Positions 1-12,400 of a stretch of 64,000 bases of DNA are shown here, in pieces. The translations under genes and the position numbers were made by a program. How positions within the stretch are numbered: the first letter of the stretch is position 1; every line of letters starts with the position of its first letter. The notes under the pieces were generated by a model. The model was given only the letters and a program-made list of their open reading frames with translations. It made no database searches and had not been told where the DNA came from. Source of the stretch: Gorsachius magnificus. Taxonomy: Eukaryota; Chordata; Aves; Pelecaniformes; Ardeidae. The stretch is from positions 67,986,612 to 68,050,611 of the forward strand of contig CM067084.1 of assembly GCA_034008185.1 (NCBI GenBank), written 5' to 3'.

Positions 1-2376
1 TGTAGTGCCCCATCCTGTTGCTAACTCTGCTTTGTGGGCTTCCCCAAGCAAGCAGTGCTGGCTGGGGTGCCCTGCTTCTCTCTGACCTGGAGGATCTGGC
101 TCCCAGCTCTGTTTTGCTTGCTCTTTGAGCAATCTCTGCACCTCAGCAGCTCAGTACAGCAGCACCTCAGAAAAAGTGGAGAATTGTACCAAACCAGACT
201 TTTCCTGTGCAGAGCAAATACTCTTCAAAATAAACATACCAAACCACTGTTGGTAGGGCAGAAACCTAGGGCTGAGGCTGCCTGTTACGGCATTAGATGA
301 GGAGAGATTCCTTGGGCACACTGGGAAGATTATGGTACAACTACAGTAGTGTGTTTGTTCGAATTGCGGTAAACCAAGACATGCTCTGGCTTGCGAGGCA
401 GCAAGTCTTGGAGCATGCGAACTGTACGTCTTGTAAAGTTTAGGAAAATGAGAACTGTTTTAATGACTAATTTAGATACAGCCTGTAAGGCATAATTGCT
501 TAATGTGGCACAACAGGAGTGTGCCCAGGGAACCAAACAGTTTATGCACAGATGTGCATATAAACCAGCACAACTTAGCTTAGCAAGGGTATCGCTGGTA
601 AGTCTCACAACACAAGCGTTAGGAAGCTTCAGCGAAGTCATCAGAAAAGAAGCTAAAATTGACAATCTCATGTATTGATCCTGTGGAACTCATTGCCTTT
701 AGGATGTTGGAACAAAAAATATAAATTGGAGAAGTGAAACAGGAACATTGAAAGTGGATCCAAATGCATACTCTAAGTTAGGAAATTCCTAAGAAACCAA
801 TAAACAGAAGCCGGACAGGTGAACTAGGGAAGGTTTTTCCTGCACTTGCTTCATTTCTTACTGCATCCTTGAATATCCACTACTAGCCATTATAAGATGT
901 GACTATGGGGCTGGACCAAACAGAGCTGGCTAGTTTTATTAAAGTGAGACTGTTTGTGTAGTTACCTGTACCTTGCAAAGGTTCTGCAAGGAAAGGACAA
1001 CTCGAAGGAAAAGGCACATCTTCCTAAAATAAGGAGTCCTCAGTGTACCCAGTCTCACATAGTAGTATTCGTCATTTCTGTCCTCTGCATCTTTCATGAG
1101 AGGACAGGTCCATAACAGAATGTGCTGCTGGCTGCAGTCTGGATCAGTAGCAACATAAGGACTCTTTTATTAAGATTTATTTTAATGCTTTGCTTGTTTT
1201 GTCTGCCTCTGAGAACTGAACTGACAGCTTCCTAGGGCTATCCACAATAGTTTCTAGAACTTCCCAAATTAAAATAGCTACTTGTGAGTCCATTACTCTG
1301 TATGTATTAAGGTTTTTTCTACATTGATTAATACACATGTATAAGCAATTAATGTTATCTGTCACTTAAAAGACAAAGTGACTTTCTACAACTCTGCAAT
1401 CACTTTAGATTTGTATAGCAGTGTACTGAGGACAGGCAAACATTCTCCTCACATCTGCCCTCCTTTCAAAATAACTCATTGATAGGTTGAGCAATACAAT
1501 CCCCATATAACAGTGGTATTGTGCACTACTCTAACATTTGATGGAATTAATTTTATGCAGAAGTAGCTAAATTCAGCAATATGACCAATATCCAGTTCAG
1601 CATGGTGTTTAGGTGCTGTGTAACTTGCTTGTGTGCTTAGATAGCATCCTGTACTGGTCTGTGAATTACCTTTCACAGACCAGGTCATGCAAAGTACTTA
1701 AAATCTTGATTTTTTTTTTTTCACTACAACTATAAATGGGGGATATATAACCAGAACTCTGCTATGCAATTGCCAATTATTTCATTACTCACTTGGGGAA
1801 TAAGCCCATGGCTTTACATTCTTCCTGATGGCTTAGTGTGTACTAACTATACATTCCTGTTTCTGTTCTCAGGTTAATGTTTTATTAATTAATGACATAA
1901 GTCTTAACATGAAAGTAATGCCCCTTGAATCAACAGCAAAGTGGAATGCAGTAACATAGTGTTGTTCCAGGATTTTTTCAAAATGCGTGACATGAGTCAT
2001 GCACTTGGATATAATTCAGTCACTATCACATCCTCTTGGCACAATTGGCAATAAAATGTGAGTCTTGTGAAATGTCCTAGGTTCTTCTGATAATCTAGTG
2101 ACAATATTACTGTTAATGACTTGCCTTATGTCGGTGTTCTCCCTTTCATATACTAGCTTACACCATGAAATTACAGCAGCTCAGCTTGCAAACCTGCAGC
2201 AGCAGGAGTGGGCAAAGGTAAACCCCAACTGAACTTAAAAGCCAGTACTTAAGACTCAACAGACCAAAGGGTTGCTACAACAGGAAATGGTTGAGCATGA
2301 GTGAAGCAGAAAAGGTGGAAAGAAACCTTATGGTAGCTGTCAGTAGCAACCCAAATGGAGGATATTGGGCTATCAG
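1..2376. other. Non-coding flank upstream of SLC2A9
   Basis: No convincing exon, RNA gene or known repeat was seen. Short open frames are present on both strands but look like chance. An AATAAA lies at 229-234 and could be a poly(A) signal of an upstream gene on the + strand (WDR1 precedes SLC2A9 in the same orientation in mammals), but no WDR1 coding exon was recognised, so this is not claimed. Confidence 0.5.
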
Positions 2377-2881
2377 TGTCATGGTTTAACCCAGCAGGCA
2401 GCTAAGCACCACTGGTGGGATGGGGGAGAGAATCAGAAGAACAAAAGTGAGAACTCATGGGTTGAGATAAAGACAGTTTAACAGGTAAAGCAAAAGCCAC
2501 GCACGCAAGAAAAGCAACATAAGGAATTCATTCACTCCTTCCCATGGGCAGGCAGGTGCTCAGCCATCCCCAGGACAGCAGGGCTCCATCATGCGTAACA
2601 GTGACTTGGGAAGACAAACACCATCACTCTGAATGTCACCACCTTCCTTCTCCCCCCAGTTCTATATGCTGAGCATGACATCATATGGTGTGGGATATCC
2701 CTTGGGTCAGTTGGGGTCAGCTGTCCCAGCTGTGCCCCCTCCCAGCTTCTTGTGCACCCCCAGCCTCCTTGCTTGAGGCAGTAACTAACACGTCCCTGTG
2801 CTATCAACACTGTTTCCAGCATAAATCCAAAACATAGCCCCATACCAGAAAATTAACTCTACCCCAGCGAAAACCAGGACA
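2377..2881 (+). mobile_element. Solo LTR of an avian endogenous retrovirus (ERVL-like), old
   Basis: The block opens with TGTCATGGTTTAACCCAG and closes with AAAACCAGGACA, so it has TG...CA ends. Its start and end match the same landmarks in the better-preserved solo LTR at 39630-40204 (GTGGTTTAACCC at the start, GAAACCAGGACA at the end), and both hold the GGGATGGGGGAGAGAAT and GAGATAAAGACAGTTTAA stretches. The interior has drifted. No clear 5-bp target duplication flanks it (ATCAG on the left, CATAG on the right). No internal gag/pol/env sequence is attached, so it is a solo LTR left by recombination. The orientation is by agreement with the 39630 copy. The family name is inferred; a Dfam/Repbase search would settle it. 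Confidence 0.75.
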
Positions 2882-5800
2882 CATAGGATGTTATGCAGGT
2901 TTATAACTTGATGCTTTTACATTACCTGAGAAACTGTGCATACATCTGTCTGGAAGCTTGTGCAGTTACAGGGTGGGCTGTCATCTCACTGGAAGAGATC
3001 TCTTGCTAAGAGCCATTCATCAAATACATGTTACCTTCCTGTGGGGCTTAGGCATCTTCTCTGAAGGTTCAGTGTGCGTTCTTCAACATCAGTAATCAGC
3101 GCCTGCAACAGTGTGGTGCGAAACACTTCAACAGTCCTCGAGTAGGCCACTCTTCTTCCCTGCCCTTAATTACAACGTTGTGTTCTGTCCACTACATGAC
3201 AATCAACACCACAGGGAGGGCACAGGAAATAAGTTTTATGGAGCTATTTTATAACATGATGTAAAGATTTGAACTGGTGAGTGGTTATTCCTGAAAAAAT
3301 CATCCTCAACTGTCAGTGCCACTGCAGGAGACGTGCTCAGCTCCATGTAGAAATGGGATTTAAACGTAGCAAAGTTTGTGTGAAGAGGAGCAATGTAAGT
3401 TTACCTGTCACAAGTTGTTGTTCCTCTCCATAGGAAAAGTTTGAATCCAAAACAATGGATTTCTGTCCATGTCCCTTTATTCCATGAACTGAACACAAAG
3501 ATACCTTATTCATTTGAAATCACAGTGAAATTAATTTCATTTCTAATGTGTTCTTGGAATATGCTGTTCTGCTTAAATAATCATTTCTATAAATGATGAG
3601 TTCACCTAAATAATTAGGTGGTTAAGAAGTGTTACTTTTCATCTCGAGCAAAGACTGACAATTAAGTTTATTGCAGAAAAGTTATTTTACAATTTGACTG
3701 CAACTGAAGCAAAGACTATCTCCTTTTTTCTTATGGAAAATTCCTTTTGCTATTATTAGAGTTAACTGGCTGAGAGACTCCTGCTTTTGACAAATAAAGA
3801 TACTATACTACACTCTTGTACTGTCATCCACCTCCCTTTCTAGAGATCACAGTTCAAATGACTCTGGTTTCCAGAGTAGAAAAACAAGGAATGAAAACAG
3901 TGTTATGTTCAAGTTATTGTTTATGGGCAAAGAGGAAGCACACCTTAGATCTGCTAAGAATTTATTGTTAACTGTGAGTTTACTGTTGCTATAATTGGAA
4001 TTTTAAGAGTCTCGTTACTAGTCCAGATATATTTATTACAAAGGAAGAGAGAATAACAATGCAGTGAGAAGTGTTATACACCTATTCCTCAGCTGCTACT
4101 CTTCTCTCTAGCATGATGCTCACCCATCCTCTGCTCCTCCAGGTCCTAAGGTTAATGGTCTTGCCCTGGTGAGGGGTGGGCTATGACAAGTCATCTGTAC
4201 CTCCAGTCCTTTGTTCTTTTTTGTTGGTCTGCAGGTCCACATGACATCTGAATGTACTATATAATGGTGCCTTTTATGTGTGTTGGATACTATTTTTGTG
4301 GACTATTTATTTGTTTGACTACCAGTCACCTGGTGGCAGTGGCCAGGTTCAGCCAAGAGCCCTGATCTGCAGACAAGCCCCTCGTGTGAGGCAGGTCTGA
4401 GGCTCCGATGAGAATCGAAGTCAGCAAGTCATGGCCAGGCCTTTGACCCCAGCACCCAGGGTCGGGCACAGCCCTATGATCAACAGGCAAGTCAATGGTA
4501 ACAAGGCAGGTCTGAGTTTGAGCCGCAAAGTAAAAATCTGGATCAGCTTAAGCTGGACTGAGGACAATGGCCAAGAATGTCCCCTTGCCGTGCTCTCCTG
4601 AGTGAAGGTGGAGGGGAATCCCCGCTGTTTGCAGAGGTTCTCCTCACAGCTGGGTGCCTGCACCCATCCTCTAAGCTGGTCCTGAGCCCAGGACAGGCTA
4701 TGTGCTTGGGGCCCTGACACCACTAACTGCTGAAAATGGTAATAACTAACAGACTTCGACCCAAATAGATTTTTAAATGCAAAGCAGGTACTTGAGCCAT
4801 CAGCCTTTCCAGTATTTCATAATCCCTGGAAATGTAAGGGAGTTTCACATATTTACATTCATGTAATTGAAACCTAGTGACTGTGACGAAACATTTTTTG
4901 TAACATTTTTTTAAAGCTACAACAAAAGACATATAAATGCCTCTGGAAATCACAGCTAAAGCTTGGGAGAGGGGGAGGATCTATCTCGCTAGACCTTTCT
5001 TTCATTCTCCAGTTCCTCAAGGTGGGAAAAAACCACCTATGTTCACAACACACAGAATTTTACCATATTTACATATGAAGCTTTAATTATACAAATTAAG
5101 GTAGTGACACTTTAAAGCCAATTCTTGTATTTCATTATCTTTCCCTACTTTTAGAGGGGAATACTTTGGTAGTATCTCTTAGCCTTCAAGAGAATAAATG
5201 GTGAGCTGCTGCTTGCCAGGTTTCATGAATCTGTGGCGAGAATAATTCGTTACACAAATATCTCTGTGTTTATTTTTAGTCCCTAGATGAAGAAAAATAA
5301 AATATCAGACCTAAAACTACAGCTAGACAAGCTAAAAGGGTCTGGCAGCTTGAAGCAAAACTGGGATTGGGGCTATTTAAAATAACTGGGCAGGTTGGAT
5401 AGGGCAAAGTTTATTTTCCTAGCTTGATTTCCAGGACCAACTTTCACAAGAAAGCAACACGAGTATATATTTCTACTCTGGGCTTGCTCTGCCTCCTTTT
5501 TAGGCACATTCAGCACTGTGAGGAATCTGTGGACTCCAGGCTCGAGCAGCGCTTGCTGCTCCCAGGGGGCTGGAGCTCGAGCCCTGCAACTCAAGTTTTG
5601 AGCAAGTTAGGGACAGGCTGAGAGTGCAACGCATGCAAAGGCATTTTGTTTCATTTCCCCTTCCAGAGAGGTCAAGGGTGATGTCTAAGGCTAGAAGGAG
5701 GTGCTATATTATTGAGGATGATACTGTGAGTCAGAACATGGAGCCCCACCTGGAGGGGCCTTGTGTTAAAGCCTGGTGTGTTAGCAGTTTAAGTGATCTT

Positions 5801-7350
5801 TTGAAAAGATCACTGGTTCTCCTCTGAAGATTTCAAGAGGAGTACTAAACAATTCCTAAGTGTAGTAGGACTGCTGATTGGAAAAACTCTTTCTGTAGAA
5901 ATTGCCGGCCTGTTCTCAATGTCTATAATGAGACATTAGGAAAAGATGTGTAAATAATTCATCTGTCAGGGTATATGTGCCTGCTGGAAGCAAGTTTTGC
6001 TACTACACAGAGAAGGAAGGCTCAAGCCCTTAGTACCCTGGTGAGAAGTTCCCTTGCTTATAGAATTAATAAAGACAACAGGAGCTGCTCAAACATATCT
6101 TGGGAAACTTGAAAGTATTATCCAATGTTCAAGTAAAAGACCCTTAGATGCCCTACAGTTTCCCTTATTTGGGATTGAGCCCCAAATTCCCACCCTAGAA
6201 GGGCTTCATTTTGGGGCATAATGCTTTTTTATAACAAGAGTTACTTTGAGAATGTTTCCTTTCCAGGTTCCACCTGGAAAGGACCTGTCCCCAGGAGCAG
6301 CTCTGGTCTTAAATCAGGGCATGACCTTACAAAATAAAAGCTTTTACTTGTCAATATTTAATTCCACATTTACTAAATGGCAGGTGGATGCTAGACTGAC
6401 TTCACTGGAAATAACTTGGCAAAGATTTAACTAGCTTTAATCTACATGGAAGGTAATGTTGGAAATAACCCTAACATAATGATAACATTAAACTCATGGC
6501 TTGTAAGATTTTTCCTAAATGATGACATACCAGACTTGCATGTGTAAATGAGAGAAAATGGTTAAAACTACACTAACGGCCAACACAACAACGGGTAATT
6601 ATTAACCACCTTTTCTTCCAAAGAGTTGGGAAATACTCTACTGTAGCTGATCCAAGGCACTGTTACGTAATAATCCCTAAAAACTACTTCCAGATATTCA
6701 ATATTCTTATTCTGCTTTTTCCCCCTGATCTGTTATACCTGCTTGTACTGACACCTTTGTACAGGGAACTTTGATGTTTTTAAGCTGAACAGACTGCTAA
6801 ATAAAAATGGTCAGTGTCCTGGCTTTTCTCTCAAAATGATAGTTTTTAGCAGTGCAGGAACGCAATACATTTCCATCAAGGACATGCAGCCATGAAAGAC
6901 ACCAAATTCCACTTTTGGGGCTTTACCTAAGTAAGAAGCTAGATGTTCTCACTTTCACTAGCAAAGTATTTATGTACATGCTTGATTTTCCTATGGAATT
7001 AGGTTTAAAACTAAACTGTATACTACTGCTTTGCCATATCAGGGCATTTTTATAGAACTAAAATCTAAGCATCAATTTGGCTTACCAATTTGAGACTGAA
7101 TTTCCAAAGGGACCAACTTGCATAGAAACCAGCTACATCTTTTTCTGTGAATGAGCATTCACACATGTAGTTACAGACACTGCATAGTCTTTGGTTATCA
7201 CATGTACTCTGGCATTTCTTCCTAACAATGAAAAAATTCATCTTGAGCCTGAAATTAAAATTTCACAGACTTCTGTCTGAATATTCAGTTGGTGAGCTTT
7301 CAACTTAGGCTTGCTTGTAAAGATTCTCTCTGTTTTTTTCTGTTGTGTTT
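2882..7350. other. Non-coding sequence, mostly AT-rich
   Basis: No exon was recognised. A GC-richer block at about 4320-4715 stands out from its AT-rich surroundings and may be an unrecognised old repeat. The small open frames in this stretch overlap on both strands and have no family resemblance. Confidence 0.5.
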
Positions 7351-7420
7351 AATCATAGAATCATAGAATCACCTCGGTTGGAAAAGACCTTTAAGATCAT
7401 CGAGTCCAACCGTTAACCAA
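7351..7420 (-). mobile_element. CR1 LINE 3'-end fragment
   Basis: On the + strand it begins AATCATAGAATCATAGAATC, the reverse of the CR1 terminal repeat, followed by the conserved CR1 tail (GGTTGGAAAAGACCTTTAAGATC, then a match to GAGTCCAAC). Only about 70 bp of tail remain, the usual result of severe 5' truncation during target-primed reverse transcription. The tail resembles that of the element at 24630-27260 read in the other direction, suggesting the same or a close subfamily. Confidence 0.93.
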
Positions 7421-9240
7421 GCGTTAAATTCAAGTTAAAAAAATCTTTGCTTCTTTCTTGTGTGGTATCTAACAAAGCAGTTCTTGTTTGTCCTCTTTCT
7501 TGGTCATGACTGCCTAAGTTGCCCTTGAGATGGTTTCTTTGTATTCTTGCTCAAGTTGATACAGGCCAAATTTATAAAATTGAATCTAAAACTTGGGAAA
7601 ACTTCGACCAAAGAGGTAGCTTTGTTTAGTCTGAAAGGATTAGTTCTAGCACAGAGTGGTCTGCTCTTCAATAATTATTGAATTCATGCTTTTTGAACAG
7701 GCACATCTTCCAAAAGCTTACACAACCACATATAAGTGGTTTTATAATGTAACAGTGCCAGCGCTATAGCCTTGTCCTGCTTATTTTCCTGTCCTTATGC
7801 TAATCATGGGACATGCTGAGCAACAAGTCCTTTCCACAAATGATGGATACTACTAAGAAGTGCATCTTTTTAGATGTCACAAACCTAATCACTTTGGATT
7901 AATGTAAAAGTTGAGAAGATTTCAGTTAAAATGTAAAATGTAAATGAAATATATATAGGTCTGGAAGGTATCATCTGTCACTTGCATCTAAGATGCAAGG
8001 TATGTTTGAACCTCACCTCTCCACTCTCTCACTCTAGAGAGCGAGGGGAGAATCTCCTATTTCCTTATAACCACCATAACACCTGTGTTAAGGGCTAATT
8101 TACAAGACGACTTTTTTCCTGTTAATTGTAAGATATTGGGTGTCATGTTGAAGACACTTTTAGATAAAATACACTAGGGGATCTTATGGAGAACTTCTTT
8201 CCTGTTGCCCCAAAGTGGTGTTTTCATTGACTAGCAGCTTGTAACCTAGGAAGATGCCTATGTTTAGCTGAGGCAAAGTTGATGGTAATGTCTTTTGAGA
8301 ACTTCACTGAGATTTATGTAACAGGGTCAAAAGTGATCCGCAGGAGCTGCCAGAATGATCATAACCTGAAACACAAATCAAGCACCACACGCTCAGTAAT
8401 GCCACCTTCCCTAAAAGAGCAATGTTCAAATCCCAGGCAGAATTTAGTTTCAGCCAACTCATGTCTGTACTTCTGCCTCTTTACCTAATGCATCTTGGAT
8501 AGCTTAGCATCTGCAAGCTTATAGATAATCCAATTAAATTAGCCATTAAGGTCCTTGAGGAAATGCTGATGAGCCTTATTTAACGTACATTGGATTTTTA
8601 GAGAAAGCAATACACATACCAGAAAGGAAAAGGCAAAACAGAGAGCACCTTCTCACAGTGTTCTTATCTCTACATAGCCTTGAGATGGGAACTACAGCAA
8701 AAGCAAAGTTAGAACTTCTACACCCTTGTCCTGGGCCATGTTTTGTTTAGCATTTAAACTAACATGGATATGGAGTTCTTCTCTATGGCACAAAGCCAGA
8801 ATGTCAGACAAGGTAAATCTTTTTACCAAATACTGTGGTTTTTGTTACTGTACAGCATGTCTTGTCCCAGCCTTTCAAAACCTTGCAAAGGGGTGGCTCC
8901 TGGCAAGTACCACACACTGCCTTACACGCACAAGTACTGGCCCAACACATCACTGTTAAAAACCATTTACAGCACATGGAATGCTGTGGGTGTTCCTCCA
9001 CCTGGTCACCTGTAATCAGCTAAGAGTATATGAATGCAAGTCCTAGCCTTAGGCGCTTGCATTTCAAATGTATATTGGTTCGAATGTGGGAAGCAAAGCT
9101 TTTTCACGCTGTGTGGCAATTGAAACAAAGACCTCTTGTATGGTATTGCAGCCATACAAGGCAGTTTGTTTTCTGTTGGGTAGGAAAGATTTATTGCATG
9201 AATTCCAGCTGAAGCATGATACTATTTTTTTTTGTTTTAC
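7421..9240. other. Non-coding sequence upstream of the candidate short-isoform promoter
   Basis: Nothing recognisable was found. Several short frames are open together around 8726-9256 in different frames; this is a chance lack of stops, not coding signal. Confidence 0.5.
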
Positions 9241-9241
9241 T

Positions 9242-9276
9242 GTTAATTATTTATGACTTCTGAAAAGGTATAAAAG
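9242..9276 (+). promoter_or_regulatory. SLC2A9: Candidate promoter: HNF1-like site plus TATA box
   Basis: GTTAATTATTTAT at 9242-9254 matches about 10 of 13 positions of the HNF1 consensus GTTAATNATTAAC. TATAAAAG follows at 9269-9276, which would place transcription start near 9300. A splice-donor-like site comes about 120 bp later. HNF1 factors drive many kidney, liver and gut genes, the tissues where a urate transporter is expected. The motif match is seen in the sequence; its use as the short-isoform promoter is inferred and needs CAGE or RNA-seq data. Confidence 0.4.
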
Positions 9277-9299
9277 AGTTAAAGCTGGCTCTGAGTTTA

Positions 9300-9423
9300 A
9301 TTCAATGATTTAAATGTCCCTATTTCAGAGAAGAGGGCTGCTGTAGCAATCCTGCAGAGGGCTGCTTCTGAACTGCGCTGAACTTCAGAAACTACTGGAA
9401 GTGAAGAATACTTTGGATAAGTG
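9300..9423 (+). other. SLC2A9: Candidate non-coding first exon (5' UTR) of the SLC2A9 short isoform
   Basis: The start is placed about 30 bp after the TATA box at 9269. The stretch ends in AAGTG before GTGAGT (9424-9429), a good donor. The short-isoform coding exon begins with a strong acceptor at 14084, so it must be spliced to something upstream or use a local start, and this segment is the best partner seen. It holds two tiny upstream frames starting at ATG (about 9305 and 9312), both ending within the exon. Inference only; other upstream exons are possible. Confidence 0.35.
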
Positions 9424-12400
9424 GTGAGTTGGACTTGATACTTTGGAGCAACTTCTCAAATTTGGTAATGTTCTCAAGGGTTTGGAAGGAATAGATTTAT
9501 CTTGGTATAAACCAATTCTGTGACAGTTGTGAACAAATTATTTCCTGTGCTACTTAAGTACTCAGCTTCTATATAAGCAGTCATTAATTTTGAAATCTCT
9601 GTCTTCCTCTCCTGGTTAATAGATTTCTACAGAAAATAGCTTTAATTTTTCTCCCAATTTTTATTAAAAAACCCACCTTCATTTTGAAATAGAAATTCAG
9701 TCTTTCCCCTTCTCCGTAGCAGAGATCAGATTGTGACTTGTATGAAATACTGAAATCCAGATACAATAATTGATCATCTTGAGAAGACACTTTAGGACTG
9801 ATACCACAAATATAGATAAAAAGAGACAGACATACACATTTTTAACACTCTCAACTGATTACTTAAGTGAACAGGTATTTCTGGAAGCTGGGGTGTGTAC
9901 AGTATTTGAGATTAACTCTTGCTAAATGGTTCAGTACCATAGGAATGCTCTGTGCCGAATTAAAGTCATGCCACACCTGACTCCAGCAATGGTATTTTAA
10001 TATTGGGACTGTTTGACATTTTCCATAAACAGTGTAAGAAGCATTGGCTTGTACAGTCTCACTTGCACCAGAATAGATCTCGCTTAACAAAACTACTTGA
10101 GAATAAAATAAGCCCTTCAGTTCTTAATGGAGCTCCAGAACACCTATTTTAACCAGATAGTTACGTCACTTATCAGGATCTAATACATAAATTGTTCCTG
10201 ATTTGGGGGGACACAGAAACTTGAAATGTGTTCTTCACATTGCATGCTCTAATTAATCAGTCTTTTCACTAACTGATAGCGGATTTCTTTTGTGTGAGTG
10301 TGTATGTGTGATTTACAGTAGCAGGGAGAGGAGCAGATTCATTGAAGCACACACTGTGGATTAGTGACAGCAGCATCTAGCTGGAAGCACAGGGAAGTCC
10401 TCAGCTGAAGGCTCTTACCTTGCAGGGATGGCTCCTTTACTGAAAGGCGCGAGTGGTAAGCCACAGAGAATTTCAGCTGTGAGTTGAGTGGAAAAAGCTA
10501 GCAGCAGTAGCCCTAAAGAACACAAGCTATGGGATAGGAGTGAGTTTCCAAATTGTTCTCCTCCCAAATTTGCGAGAATCCCAAATTCCTCTTTTACCAG
10601 AGTTTTAGTGTTGAACAAAAAAAAAAAGTGTTTTCTGAAGCACCTACCTATTTCCAGTACAATGCATAGCAAACCAAAGTTCTCAAGTTGGACAATTTTG
10701 CCTTCCGAAAGGCAAAAATTATTAGATGTCAGTTTACCATGGCTCAATAGGACTTACTGAGTGTGTTCGGATTATTTTTACACCATGTTTTCCAAAGCTT
10801 TGCGATTCACATCCCATTGCAGCGTTGTCTCTCTTAGTGCTTCTTTTTCCCATTTTTAAAAGAAACAAACTATCCTGTGCTACACTTGAGAGAGATTTAC
10901 TCTGAGGGGTGCAAAACAATCCCTTTCCAGCCCTGAGAGGCTGTGCTGGTTTACGAGCACATGAATTTTGTCAGCTGGAAGCTGCTCTTCTGACTTCCAC
11001 ATTTTCCCTGTGCATAGTACTGCAATGTTGACACAGACATAATTTTTTTATAGAGGTAATGTATTTTGCACTTGGGAGACAGACATGGAAGCCATGTATG
11101 CCCGTCATGAGGAATTCATGTCAGCAGAACCTTTTATATCACAGTTAAACTGCCTGAAGCTTGCTTATGTTCTGCCTTGGGTGGGGTGACTGGTGCCTTG
11201 GTGTAAGTCCAGGCCACCTGAACAAGGTGGCAAATGGGCCCTAACTGCGTACTTGCCCAAACAGCGCTTTGCACTCAGACTGGGCAACAACAATAACTGA
11301 TCTATTCCAGGTCTTATACTCTTCCTGGTTTGAGTTTTTTTTCTTAATAACTGTGACTTGTAACTCAGCTTTTCTGAGGTGGTCAACTCCTTGGTCATTT
11401 TGTCATCTAATGTAACAAATACGGCTATTTAAAATCCAAGTTCATCTGAAAGTACTCCCTTTGCATATTTGGTTTTTTGTGAACACAACAGCTTTCAGAT
11501 AGCTTTTGTTTTTCCTGACATGCAGTCAGTTAATGAATGCTGAATGATCAATAGGAGTTCAAACCCAAACCTAGGCTGCAGTAGGTTTATTCATACCCTT
11601 CTCAAGTCAGTTTGCTGTGCCAGTCATAAAGCTCCTGCTCTGTCAGCTGCTGAGCCATCCTTGCCAAGGCTAACAATCTGTAGGAGTCAGCTGGATTGCA
11701 TGTCCTGCTAATGAACTCGACCTATACGTTGCTAAATAAACTGCTGGATAAGTGGGTAAGCAAACTAGCTCTGTTTGTCGTGCTGGAATGGAAGGTGTCT
11801 CCTGGCCTGACAGAAATGAGCCTTTCCTGACTTGTGGGTCACCTCCTGACTAACTGTCCAAGCTAGGGAGCCAGCAGATCTAATCTTCCATGATAAAGAA
11901 TGAATAATGAAGGAATATTTCTGGATCCACAACTTAAACAACTTACCTGGTACTAGCAACACAAAATTCAGGAGGAAGGAATACACTTTTCTGCCCTATC
12001 TGTTAAAACTTTTCGGTGAATGGCCACCAACAGCAGCAGTGCAAATCTCAGACTTTCATTCCCTTAAGTGGAACGTCAGCTTCTTTAGATTTTGTCAAAC
12101 ACTGCGATTTGAAGATCAGGTTTCTGCTTGCTATAATCATGTCTCTCTTCCCTGCAACCAAGTCAACAAGACTGCAAAAGTAACATTGACAAATCCGTGC
12201 AGGATTTCTGTGATTTCTACTCTCTCCCCAGTCCAGATTTCTTATTTTTTGCATTAGATGTCTGTCCTGGATATGGTAACAGTCACATGGATATGTTCAA
12301 AAAGTTGTGAAACTAGGGTTACCCAAAGTATTGGAGGGACAGTTCAATCTGAACACTTGTGCAGATGATGCACTGTTAGCAATTAAACTTTCCAGACACA

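Noticed and set aside
229..234. AATAAA as the end of an upstream gene (WDR1)
   Set aside because: No coding exon of WDR1 or any other gene was recognised in the first 9 kb; the hexamer occurs by chance often in AT-rich DNA.
8726..9256. Cluster of overlapping open frames in four frames
   Set aside because: All are short and mutually exclusive; a chance low density of stop codons.
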